NCBI GenBank assembly: GCA_004356555.1
Contig: SMWY01000123.1
Location: 1 to 8,740 of the forward strand
Direction of reading: 5' to 3'
DNA length: 8,740 nucleotides
From: Candidatus Dadabacteria bacterium
GTDB taxonomy: Bacteria; Desulfobacterota_D; UBA1144; Nemesobacterales; UBA2774
Shown here: positions 1-6,396 of the stretch, piece by piece
Layout: each line of letters begins with the position of its first letter
How positions within the stretch are numbered: the first letter of the stretch is position 1
Program-made: the position numbers and the translations under genes
Notes under the pieces: model-generated
Told to the model about the DNA's origin: nothing
The model's database searches: none
The model's input: only the letters and a program-made list of their open reading frames with translations

Positions 1-198
1 ATAATCGTTTGCAAGATCAACTAGCCCCTCTTGCACATGTTTAACATATGGGCAGTGATTGCATATGAACATAATCACTGTTGCCTTATCAGAAATTAGG
101 TCGTTCAGATGATATTCCCGTTCATCAATTGCGTTCAAAAGCTTGAATTCTGGAGCTCTTGTACCCAAAGGAAGCATAGTTGAAGGTGTTAGTGCCAT
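1..198 (-). CDS. Thioredoxin-fold / peroxiredoxin-like protein, N-terminal 66 residues (partial)
   Basis: The gene starts with ATG at 198-196 and runs off the left edge, so only 66 residues are visible. The N-terminus (MALTPSTMLPLGTRAPEFKL) is the usual opening of AhpC/TSA-type proteins, with the G-x-x-A-P-x-F element near residues 12-18. A CNHC motif (Cys46, Cys49) follows a hydrophobic strand (VIMFI) and continues as PYVKHV. This arrangement is typical of the 'peroxiredoxin-like 1' group of thioredoxin-fold proteins; the CxxC suggests thiol-disulfide or peroxide-related redox chemistry, but the substrate is unknown. No signal peptide is visible, so a cytoplasmic location is likely. AGGAG at 207-211, 8 nt upstream, supports the start. 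It lies 31 nt downstream of the interrupted CDGSH gene on the same strand, and the two probably share a transcript. Confidence 0.85.
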   Translation of the reverse strand, partial: MALTPSTMLPLGTRAPEFKLLNAIDEREYHLNDLISDKATVIMFICNHCPYVKHVQEGLVDLANDY

Positions 199-229
199 AA
201 TTGATTCTCCTAATTTTTACTTATGATTA

Positions 230-421
230 TTACTCGTCTGAAAAATTGATTTTCTTATGAGAGCCGTCACAATAAGGCTTATTCTAAGAAGCGCCACACC
301 TGCAAAGTGCCATTTCCCTATTCACTTCCAATTCATCGCCATTAGAGTTGGTTAATATCTCAAGTCTTTCTACGCCTAGCGGTCCGTCATCAAATACATT
401 GATACAGCATTTCTCGTTCAT
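230..421 (-). pseudogene. CDGSH iron-sulfur domain protein, interrupted by an in-frame TAG
   Basis: Read from ATG 421-419, the frame encodes 45 residues ending CRCGAS, then TAG (286-284), then 17 more codons beginning NKPYCDGSHKK and a TAA at 232-230. If the TAG is read as any amino acid, residues 40-55 fit the CDGSH signature C-x-C-x2-[S/T]-x3-P-x-C-D-G-[S/A/T]-H exactly. The ligands would be Cys40, Cys42, Cys51 and His55 for a 2Fe-2S cluster. The total of 63 positions suits a small bacterial CDGSH protein. Family members commonly have Lys or Glu at the interrupted position, so one base change (AAG or GAG to TAG) would explain it. GGAGG at 431-435 with a 9-nt spacer is a strong ribosome site. 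Without readthrough the product lacks two of four cluster ligands. Options are a fresh nonsense mutation, a base-call error, or programmed readthrough; I favour the first two. The identity as a CDGSH frame is secure; its functional status is not. Confidence 0.85.
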
Positions 422-448
422 AGATATATACCTCCAAAGCCCTTCTTA

Positions 449-465
449 AATTAACAAAGTTAATT
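449..465. repeat. Palindrome in the divergent intergenic region (7-bp arms, 3-nt centre)
   Basis: AATTAAC-AAA-GTTAATT is a perfect 7-bp inverted repeat. It lies 28 nt upstream of the CDGSH start codon and within the divergent region shared with the methyltransferase gene. The size and symmetry suit a dimeric repressor or activator site. The composition is A+T-rich, so chance is possible. No regulator can be named. Confidence 0.45.
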
Positions 466-483
466 CTACACAGCATAGCTAAA

Positions 484-502
484 ATATTCTATTACAGAAT
501 AT
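484..502. repeat. Palindrome in the divergent intergenic region (7-bp arms, 5-nt centre)
   Basis: ATATTCT-ATTAC-AGAATAT is a perfect 7-bp inverted repeat. Its centre is 36 bp from that of the palindrome at 449-465. It resembles operators of dimeric transcription factors in form, but matches no consensus I can name with confidence. Its position suits control of the CDGSH/thioredoxin pair, and possibly of the divergent methyltransferase. Confidence 0.45.
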
Positions 503-570
503 AAAATACTTGTTAGAATCAAAAATATTATGAGATTAATACGAATTTTATAGTCAGTGTTCAAATTATA

Positions 571-599
571 TTGGTAAAACTATTTAGTGAGATTAAACT
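571..599 (+). promoter_or_regulatory. Possible sigma70-type promoter for the methyltransferase gene
   Basis: TTGGTA (571-576), a 17-nt spacer and TAAACT (594-599) match the -35 and -10 consensus at four of six positions each. Transcription would begin near 606, giving a leader of about 37 nt before ATG 643. This is a visual match only, in A+T-rich DNA. Confidence 0.35.
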
Positions 600-642
600 T
601 AAAACATCCGCTACCATATTAGCGTAGGAGAGGAAAATTATT

Positions 643-1713
643 ATGGGTAATAATTTAATTGATGAAGTAAAATCTGAGCAGTTTGCCGAGAGAATGATGA
701 CTATATTAAATCATGGCGCTCTTAATTTAATGATCTCAATCGGCTACCGGACAGGGTTATTTGATGTAATGAGCGAGCTGCCAGCTTCGACAAGCGAGGA
801 GATCGCAAAGGCTGCGGGCCTAAACGAGCGTTATGTCAGGGAATGGCTTGGAGCTATGGTAACTGGAGGCATTATTGATCACTATCATGAGAAGAAATCT
901 TATTCTCTTCCAGAGGAACATGCGGTCTGGCTTACGCGAAAAGCTGTACCTAACAACATTGCGGTAACGACACAGTGGATATCGTTACTAGGTTCTGTCG
1001 AGGATAAGATTGTGGAATGCTTTAAGAATGGCGGCGGCGTACCTTATGAAGCTTTTAAGCGTTTCCACGAGGTTATGTCCGATGAAAGCTATCAGACAGT
1101 GATCGTTCCTCTTCTGGATCAGACACTTCCACTAATAGAAGGTATCAAAGAAAGACTTGAAGAGGGGATCAATGTTCTGGACGTTGGCTGCGGGAGTGGA
1201 TTTGCGTTAGTGCATATGGCCAGGGAATTCCCAAACACCAGGTTTACTGGATATGACATTTCTGAAGAAGCAATAGACAGGGGTACTGCTCATGCAGCTC
1301 AGTATGGTTTAACTAATGTAACACTAATCGCTAAAGATGTTGCTGAATTTGATGATGTCCAAAAATATGACCTGATTACGACCTTTGATGCTATTCATGA
1401 CCAGGCAGACCCGGACAGAGTTCTATCTAACATAAATAGAGCACTTAAAGATGACGGTGTTTATTTAATGCAGGATATAGCAGGTTCAAGTCACGTGCAC
1501 AACAATATGGATCACCCCCTTGCCCCACTTCTCTATACAACTTCATGTATGCACTGTATGACCGTATCACTGTCGCAGAACGGAAAGGGTTTAGGGGCAA
1601 TGTGGGGAAAGGAATTAGCAACTGATATGGTTAAGAATGCGGGATTTACACAAGTTGAGATTAAAGAGCAGCCGCACGATCCAATAAACTATTACTACAT
1701 TATAAGAAAATAA
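643..1713 (+). CDS. Class I SAM-dependent methyltransferase with N-terminal winged helix (Rv2258c-like)
   Basis: This 356-residue protein has two parts. Residues about 12-100 form a winged-helix/dimerisation region of the kind found in O-methyltransferases and Rv2258c-type proteins; TSEEIAKAAGLNERYVREWL (50-69) is the helix-turn-helix-like stretch. Residues about 170-356 form the Rossmann-fold catalytic domain. Motif I is VLDVGCGSGF (178-187), which binds S-adenosylmethionine. The acidic residue of motif II is in YDIS (204-207), and FDAIHD (248-253) sits where motif IV is expected. The methyl acceptor cannot be predicted; small-molecule O- or N-methylation is likely from the family architecture. 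It lacks a signal peptide and should be cytosolic. AGGAGAGGA at 626-634 with an 8-nt spacer fixes the start. The gene is divergent from the CDGSH/thioredoxin pair and ends 13 nt from the end of metG on the opposite strand; no hairpin terminator is visible between them. Confidence 0.88.
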   Translation: MGNNLIDEVKSEQFAERMMTILNHGALNLMISIGYRTGLFDVMSELPASTSEEIAKAAGLNERYVREWLGAMVTGGIIDHYHEKKSYSLPEEHAVWLTRKAVPNNIAVTTQWISLLGSVEDKIVECFKNGGGVPYEAFKRFHEVMSDESYQTVIVPLLDQTLPLIEGIKERLEEGINVLDVGCGSGFALVHMAREFPNTRFTGYDISEEAIDRGTAHAAQYGLTNVTLIAKDVAEFDDVQKYDLITTFDAIHDQADPDRVLSNINRALKDDGVYLMQDIAGSSHVHNNMDHPLAPLLYTTSCMHCMTVSLSQNGKGLGAMWGKELATDMVKNAGFTQVEIKEQPHDPINYYYIIRK

Positions 1714-1726
1714 GAATTCAAGTGAC

Positions 1727-3262
1727 CTATTTTTCAAAACGTGGGAAGAGGCTTTGGCCTTTTTTCACGGTCTGTCCGGGTTTTACGATTCCCCACTCTT
1801 TTGCATCTGAGAGGAGCTTGGAATTTATTGGTTGAGGGCACCCTAATCTCTCCCAGATCTTCTCAGCAGATTCAGGCATAAACGGATAAATTAAGATTGT
1901 AACCACCCCGATTGCTTGAACTATTGTCCAGAGAACAGTACCCAATCTTTCTTCATTTTTCTCTTTAGCCAGTGTCCACGGAGCTGATTCATCAACGTAC
2001 TTATTAACATCGCCTATAAAGTCCCAAAGTGAAACCAGCGCCTTGTGAAAAGCGATTTCGTTCATCTCGTTCTCTACAAGCTCAATAGTGGATAAAGCTT
2101 TATCCCTAACACTTTCGTCCTCCACCTCAAGACCGCCCGGCTCTGGAACCACAGCATCAAAATATTTCTCTATCATTCCAAGAGTCCTGCTAACCAGGTT
2201 TCCAAGCCCGTTTGCGAGCTCACCATTAACCCTTGCAATAATCGCGTTCTTAGAAAAGTCTCCGTCCTGTCCAAATGGAATTTCTCTTAGGAGGAAATAC
2301 CTGAACACATCGGCTCCAAACTCTTCCACTACTTGATAGGGATCTACAACGTTCCCGACCGACTTAGACATCTTTTCCCCTTCCACAGTCCACCATCCAT
2401 GCGCAAAAACTTTTTTGGGGAGAGGTAGCCCCGCGGACATGAGAAATGCCGGCCAGTAAACGGCGTGAAATCTGAGTATGTCCTTACCAACAAGGTGCAC
2501 GTCGGCAGGCCAATTCTCATTAAACATCCTCTCATCCGAAGGGAAGCCTACTCCAGTTAAGTAGTTTGTGAGCGCGTCAAACCAAACGTATATCACATGA
2601 TTTGAGTTATCGGGAACGGGTATACCCCAGGTAAAAGTCGTACGGCTTACGCTGAGATCCTTAAGTCCCCCTTCCACAAAACGCGTCACTTCGTTTAATC
2701 TGTAGTTGGGCTGAACAAATTCGGGGTGCTCCTTATAGTACTCAAGTAAAGGGTCTTGGTATTTTGATAGTCTAAAGAAATAACTCTCCTCTTTAACCTT
2801 CTCAATGGTAGGCCTTTTCTCCTCTGGGAGGCTCATAATTTCCTCATACTGCGTCTCGGTTATAAACGCTTCATTTCTGACATCATACCAACCTTCATAC
2901 TCACTTAAGTAAATGTCCCCCGACTCCTCTATTCTTCTGAATATTTCTTCTACCGCACTCTTATGTCTTTTCTCTGTTGTTCTTATAAAATCATCGTTTG
3001 TTATATTGAGGGCGTCTGAGAGATTTTGAAACCTTTTAACTACTCTATCGGCAAGCTCTATGGGTTTTTCCCCGTTTGACTCTGCAGTTCTTTCAATTTT
3101 CTGCCCATGCTCATCAGTGCCGGTAAGAAAAAACACCTTATTTCCCTGAAGTCTATTGAACCTGGCAATTACATCAGCCGCTATTGTTGTATAAGCGTGC
3201 CCAATGTGAGGGACGTCATTTACATAGTATATCGGGGTCGTCACGTAAAAAGATTTAGACAT
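1727..3262 (-). CDS. metG: Methionyl-tRNA synthetase (zinc-knuckle-less, no C-terminal dimerisation domain)
   Basis: This cytosolic class I synthetase attaches methionine to tRNA-Met, supplying both initiation and elongation. The 511 residues show the HIGH signature as HIGH (19-22), GTDEHGQK (48-55), the W-F-D-A element (227-230) and the KMSKS loop exactly as KMSKS (297-301). The helical anticodon-binding domain follows from about 350 to the end. The connective region (about 120-165, EYEGWYDVRNEAF onward) has none of the CxxC pairs that bind zinc in many bacterial enzymes, resembling alphaproteobacterial-type MetRS. The sequence ends soon after LFPR (505-508), so the Trbp111-like C-terminal domain is absent. 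ATG 3262 has GGAG at 3273-3276 with a 10-nt spacer. The stop codon is TAG, at the length expected for this short form. It lies 91 nt downstream of holB on the same strand. Confidence 0.97.
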   Translation of the reverse strand: MSKSFYVTTPIYYVNDVPHIGHAYTTIAADVIARFNRLQGNKVFFLTGTDEHGQKIERTAESNGEKPIELADRVVKRFQNLSDALNITNDDFIRTTEKRHKSAVEEIFRRIEESGDIYLSEYEGWYDVRNEAFITETQYEEIMSLPEEKRPTIEKVKEESYFFRLSKYQDPLLEYYKEHPEFVQPNYRLNEVTRFVEGGLKDLSVSRTTFTWGIPVPDNSNHVIYVWFDALTNYLTGVGFPSDERMFNENWPADVHLVGKDILRFHAVYWPAFLMSAGLPLPKKVFAHGWWTVEGEKMSKSVGNVVDPYQVVEEFGADVFRYFLLREIPFGQDGDFSKNAIIARVNGELANGLGNLVSRTLGMIEKYFDAVVPEPGGLEVEDESVRDKALSTIELVENEMNEIAFHKALVSLWDFIGDVNKYVDESAPWTLAKEKNEERLGTVLWTIVQAIGVVTILIYPFMPESAEKIWERLGCPQPINSKLLSDAKEWGIVKPGQTVKKGQSLFPRFEK

Positions 3263-3353
3263 AAAAATTAATCTCCGTAATTCCTCTGCTCTAAATTAGT
3301 AGTAAAAAATGGGAAAAAGAACAAACAACTCTAATCTTGCCAATCATAATACC

Positions 3354-4370
3354 TTAAGTACTGATTCTTATAAAAAGATTTTCAAATGAAAGCTGCTTAT
3401 TAGCGTTCAAGTGATATATATCGCGCCATGTATTCTGAACATCGTTAATTTTATCTATAATGTTATCAATATCCCATTTCTCTGCAATCTCCATACTCTG
3501 TTCTATCAAATCAATATTTGTAAGCACCTTTTTATCTGAATCCATTTTAATCAACATTAGATCACGAAGCCAAAGAGAGATAAATTCAAAGGTAAGATTC
3601 AATTTCTCCATGTCCTCAGGATTTGAGCTGAGCGGCATTGACTCGGCTAAGCCCAGGACTCTTAAGGCCGAATAAGGTTTGAGATGCATAACGTACAGTA
3701 TCAGCTCCTTTCTCCACTCAATAATATCGCTATCCAGCATAAGCGCTCTTCCCAAACTGCCGTTTGAGAGTTTTGAGCATATAAGTGCTTCTTCAGCGGA
3801 TAGATCGTCCCTCTTCTTTAGCTCCTCAAATATTAATTCTTCAGAAAGTGCACTAAACCTTATTATCTGACACCTCGAGCGTATAGTGGGTAAAAGAGAG
3901 TCTGGATTTGAAGTAATAAGAATTATGACCGAATACGGAGGCGGCTCTTCCAGTGTTTTTAAGAAAGCATTCTGTGCCCCGTTACTCATCCTTTCAGCTT
4001 CATTTACGATTACAACTTTAAACTTGCCTTCAAATGATTTAAGAAAGAGCATGTCCTCAATCTCTTCTCTTACCTGTTCTACTTTTATGCTCTTAACACC
4101 TTCGTACTGAACATAAACGACATCAGGATGGATACCCTTTTCTACTTTTTTACAGGAACGGCAGTTACATGTTCCAAAATCAGAACTAGTAGAATCAGCC
4201 GAGTTTCTGTTTTGGCAATTTAAAAGTTTCGCGAACTCAAGCGCGATCAGCCTTTTCCCTACACCGTCCGGACCCGAAAACAAATATGAATGAGAAACTA
4301 TATTCTCTGCAGCCGCGCGCATAAGGATTTTTTTCTGAAAATCATGACCTTTTATTTCGTCGTTTAACAT
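3354..4370 (-). CDS. holB: DNA polymerase III subunit delta' (clamp loader)
   Basis: Delta' is part of the clamp-loader complex that places the sliding clamp on primed DNA. The 338 residues begin with a AAA+ module: Walker A as GPDGVGKR (33-40), with the invariant lysine retained, whereas E. coli delta' has a degenerate P-loop. A zinc module with Cys52, Cys68, Cys70 and Cys73 follows. A Walker B-like strand is VVIVNEAERM (119-128), with Asn where many AAA+ proteins have Asp. The family hallmark LKTLEEPP (137-144) is present, then the sensor-1 region TSNP (153-156) and the SRC motif (165-167) that supplies the arginine finger to the neighbouring subunit. A helical collar domain fills the C-terminus. 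Its place between tmk and metG is a common bacterial order. AAAGGA immediately upstream of ATG 4370 (about 4 nt spacing) supports the start. Confidence 0.95.
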   Translation of the reverse strand: MLNDEIKGHDFQKKILMRAAAENIVSHSYLFSGPDGVGKRLIALEFAKLLNCQNRNSADSTSSDFGTCNCRSCKKVEKGIHPDVVYVQYEGVKSIKVEQVREEIEDMLFLKSFEGKFKVVIVNEAERMSNGAQNAFLKTLEEPPPYSVIILITSNPDSLLPTIRSRCQIIRFSALSEELIFEELKKRDDLSAEEALICSKLSNGSLGRALMLDSDIIEWRKELILYVMHLKPYSALRVLGLAESMPLSSNPEDMEKLNLTFEFISLWLRDLMLIKMDSDKKVLTNIDLIEQSMEIAEKWDIDNIIDKINDVQNTWRDIYHLNANKQLSFENLFIRIST

Positions 4371-4427
4371 TTTATCCTTTTTCTAAAATTTAATATTGTA
4401 GAGGGATGACCATTCTCCCATTTCGTA

Positions 4428-5042
4428 TTAAAGGGATATAGATTCTAAAACAATATTCTTTATTTCCTCATGAATTTCTAAAATCTCTCTATCAGCATTT
4501 ATCTTTCTGATTCTACCTGGCTCCCTCTTGGCAATAAGCATGTAGCCCTGTCTTATCATCTCGTGAAACTCCAAAGGCTCTTCATCCATTTTTGTAATTT
4601 CCCCTCTAGTTTGCAATCTTGAGAGACCGGCCCTAACAGGTAGATTTAATAGAAAAGTGACATCAGGAATTAGATCAAGCGTAGATGCTCTAGCAATCCT
4701 ATTAACCAATCTTTTTTCAAGTTTCCTGCCAAACCCCTGATAAACAACCGTAGAATCAAAATACCTATCACAAATTACAATCTCGCCTTCTTGAAGTCTT
4801 GGTTTTATAAAATCCCTTACGTGCTGTGCCCTATCAGCACAGAAAAGACAGAGTTCTGAAAATGGGTCAAGATCCAGATCCCTCTCGTCTAGTATTGCCC
4901 TCCTAATGAGTTCTCCCAACTTTCCCCATCCAGGCTCCCTGGTGAGAGTAGCTTTGTGCCCCATTTTAATAAGAAGTTCGGCTAGAAGTTTGGCTTGAGT
5001 ACTTTTTCCACTCCCTTCAACACCCTCAAATGTAATAAACAT
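4428..5042 (-). CDS. tmk: Thymidylate kinase
   Basis: The enzyme phosphorylates dTMP to dTDP with ATP, an essential step toward dTTP. The 204 residues show the P-loop GVEGSGKST (7-15), which has no arginine and so is of the E. coli-like class that uses basic residues of the LID instead. The DRY motif (92-94) lies in VICDRYFDSTVVYQGFG, and a LID-like segment with arginines occupies about 138-160 (RLQTRGEITK). Length is normal for the family. One departure is notable: the usual TREPGGT motif reads TREPGWG (34-40), with Trp39 and Gly40 replacing Gly-Thr near the nucleotide-binding site. A GAAGG at 5054-5058 with an 11-nt spacer is a modest ribosome site for ATG 5042. It lies upstream of holB in the same direction with a 57-nt gap. 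Confidence 0.95.
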   Translation of the reverse strand: MFITFEGVEGSGKSTQAKLLAELLIKMGHKATLTREPGWGKLGELIRRAILDERDLDLDPFSELCLFCADRAQHVRDFIKPRLQEGEIVICDRYFDSTVVYQGFGRKLEKRLVNRIARASTLDLIPDVTFLLNLPVRAGLSRLQTRGEITKMDEEPLEFHEMIRQGYMLIAKREPGRIRKINADREILEIHEEIKNIVLESISL

Positions 5043-5173
5043 ATATGGATTTACCTTCGGAAATATAAATTAATTAAGAGATATATACCGGAACAGTATG
5101 AATTTGCTGCCGGCAATATTAAGCTCAGAATCACCAAAGAATCCTACCATAATTCTGGCTAAGGATACAAGGC

Positions 5174-5198
5174 GCACTCAGTTTTCAAGTCTGAGTGC
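5174..5198 (-). repeat. Hairpin spanning the rluB stop codon
   Basis: GCACTCAG (5174-5181) and CTGAGTGC (5191-5198) form a perfect 8-bp stem with a 9-nt loop. The arm at 5174-5181 contains the stop codon TGA (5180-5178) of the pseudouridine synthase gene. On the minus strand no U-tract follows, so it is not a classical intrinsic terminator in that direction. It could stabilise or set the mRNA 3' end, or be a coincidence of coding sequence. Confidence 0.4.
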
Positions 5199-5906
5199 TT
5201 TCTTAAGACTCTTGAGCTCTCTGCTTGTTAAATCTCTCCACTCGCCTCTATTAATATTTCCTATATTGAGAGGCCCTACTGATATTCTTCTAAGCTGTTT
5301 TACGGGATGCTTAAACTCGGCAAAAAACCTTTTAACCAAATGGTTCCTGCCTTCATGAAATGAAATCTCCACTATGCTTGAAGTTTTATCTGTTTTTAGA
5401 ATCTTTACGAAATCGGGCTTTGCATAACCGTCTTCAAGCTCTACCCCCTTTTGCATTCGCAAACACTTTTCTTTGTTAATATTTCCTTTCACAACAGCCG
5501 AATATACCTTGGTCAGCTCAAAACTGGGATGTAGAACCCTATTGGCTAGTTCTCCATCATTTGTTAAGACTAATAAACCTTCTACATCGTAGTCGAGTCT
5601 ACCGACTGGATAGACTCTTTGTGGAATTTTTGTAATTAATTCCTGTATAGTCCTTTTGTCATCCTGCCCTTCGCCAAGGGCTGTAATATAGAGTTTTGGC
5701 TTATTGAAAAGGATATATCTTTTCCGCTCAGTATTTATTAACTTGCCCCGAACCCGAATTTCATCATTCTCAGGATCAATCGTGTGTCCTAAACTTCTTT
5801 CAATCTCACCGTTTATGCTTACAGATCCCCTTATAATAAGCTCATCTGCATTTCTTCTGGACGTTACACCGCACATGGAGATATATTTGTTTAGTCTTAT
5901 TTTCAA
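5178..5906 (-). CDS. rluB: Ribosomal large-subunit pseudouridine synthase, RluB/RsuA family
   Basis: Enzymes of this family convert specific uridines of rRNA to pseudouridine. The 242 residues hold an N-terminal S4 RNA-binding domain (2-50; RLNKYISMCGVTSRRNADEL) and a catalytic domain with GRLDYDVEGLLVLTNDGEL (102-120), where Asp105 is the expected nucleophile. The late RNA-contact motif reads EGRNHLVKRFF (185-195) against the usual EGRNxQVRRM, a mild divergence. RluB is preferred over RsuA because of length and genomic company, but the exact target uridine is not provable from sequence. The start is TTG at 5906-5904: a TAA codon lies directly upstream in frame, and the family normally opens with (M)xxRLNKY, so no later start fits. 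No clear Shine-Dalgarno precedes it. The stop is TGA, and 135 nt separate it from tmk. Confidence 0.9.
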   Translation of the reverse strand: MKIRLNKYISMCGVTSRRNADELIIRGSVSINGEIERSLGHTIDPENDEIRVRGKLINTERKRYILFNKPKLYITALGEGQDDKRTIQELITKIPQRVYPVGRLDYDVEGLLVLTNDGELANRVLHPSFELTKVYSAVVKGNINKEKCLRMQKGVELEDGYAKPDFVKILKTDKTSSIVEISFHEGRNHLVKRFFAEFKHPVKQLRRISVGPLNIGNINRGEWRDLTSRELKSLKKALRLEN

Positions 5907-5921
5907 TTAGGTCCCGGGTAA

Positions 5922-5974
5922 AGATAAAATAGATATGAGATAAAATATTTGAATTTTAGGTAGAGATTTTATCT
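5922..5974 (-). repeat. Three copies of a 9-mer (two direct, one inverted) before rluB
   Basis: AGATAAAAT occurs at 5922-5930 and 5938-5946 (16-bp period) and in inverted form at 5966-5974, where it covers the stop codon (5971-5969) of the upstream gene. The inner pair can form a 9-bp A+T-rich stem with a 19-nt loop. Possible roles are an operator array or weak transcript-end structure ahead of rluB. The low complexity of the DNA makes chance a real alternative. Confidence 0.35.
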
Positions 5975-6358
5975 AGCAAAAAGTGCTTCCCTTTTTGCCC
6001 AAAAGGTTACATTCCGCCCCCTTATGCCGAACTTCACATAGCCCCCACTTTTATCTTGCATAAAAGCTTTCTCATTCCCCTTTAGTTTCACACATTTCTT
6101 GTCATCTTTAATAATCTGCTCCGCTAGTTCGAGCTTATTCTCACCTACAAACTGATAGTACTTCTCTATATCAATCTTTTTATAACAGGCCGGGTATCCA
6201 GCTTCTGTAAAACATTCCCTATGCTGAAAATCACATGTGGATTTTACAGCATGTGTATAATGAATCGGCATTAAAAATAAAACAAGAAAAAAAGCCGTGA
6301 TCAATAAGCGACCTGGCAATTTTATAAATTGTGATTTTAATGCTATTGATGAATTCAT
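5969..6358 (-). CDS. Small exported cysteine-containing protein of unknown function
   Basis: I do not recognise this 129-residue protein. It has a basic N-terminus and a hydrophobic segment (about 18-32) followed by HYTHA-VKS, which looks like a Sec signal peptide cut after about residue 37, so a periplasmic or secreted product is likely. The mature part has four cysteines (42, 49, 58, 89), enough for two disulfides. The C-terminal 40 residues, CVKLKGNEKAFMQDKSGGYV and the following segment to residue 126, have the alternating pattern of a small SH3-like barrel; this is an inference from pattern only. AAGGAG at 6368-6373 with a 9-nt spacer makes ATG 6358 convincing. The gene follows the DUF4412-like gene by 38 nt on the same strand, so the two exported proteins are probably co-expressed. 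The stop codon is TAA. Confidence 0.75.
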   Translation of the reverse strand: MNSSIALKSQFIKLPGRLLITAFFLVLFLMPIHYTHAVKSTCDFQHRECFTEAGYPACYKKIDIEKYYQFVGENKLELAEQIIKDDKKCVKLKGNEKAFMQDKSGGYVKFGIRGRNVTFWAKREALFAR

Positions 6359-6396
6359 ATTTATAAACTCCTTAATATTGAATTAGTGTTTTTTAT

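Noticed and set aside
284..286. Genome-wide UAG recoding or pyrrolysine use as the explanation of the CDGSH amber codon
   Set aside because: metG ends with TAG at the expected protein length, showing that TAG works as a stop here; no pyrrolysine machinery is visible in the window.
1714..1726. Bidirectional terminator between the convergent methyltransferase and metG
   Set aside because: The 13-nt gap contains no inverted repeat or T-run; the transcripts probably overlap or end by another mechanism.
2088..2336. Plus-strand open frame inside metG, and similar frames opposite holB, the DUF4412-like gene and nuoC
   Set aside because: All are antisense shadows of well-supported genes with serine/proline-rich, low-complexity products.
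3263..3353. Separate promoter or small RNA in the 91-nt gap between holB and metG
   Set aside because: Only weak A+T-rich -35/-10 look-alikes and no stable hairpin are seen; nothing beyond the metG ribosome site can be supported.
5070..5177. A 35-codon minus-strand frame starting GTG immediately after the rluB TGA, in the same frame
   Set aside because: It has no ribosome site, no recognisable motif, and rluB already has a normal length, so it is most likely chance open frame in an intergenic gap rather than a gene or a readthrough extension.
5098..5358. Plus-strand open frame of 86 codons opposite rluB
   Set aside because: It mostly runs antisense through conserved rluB coding sequence, has no ribosome site, and its product has no family resemblance.
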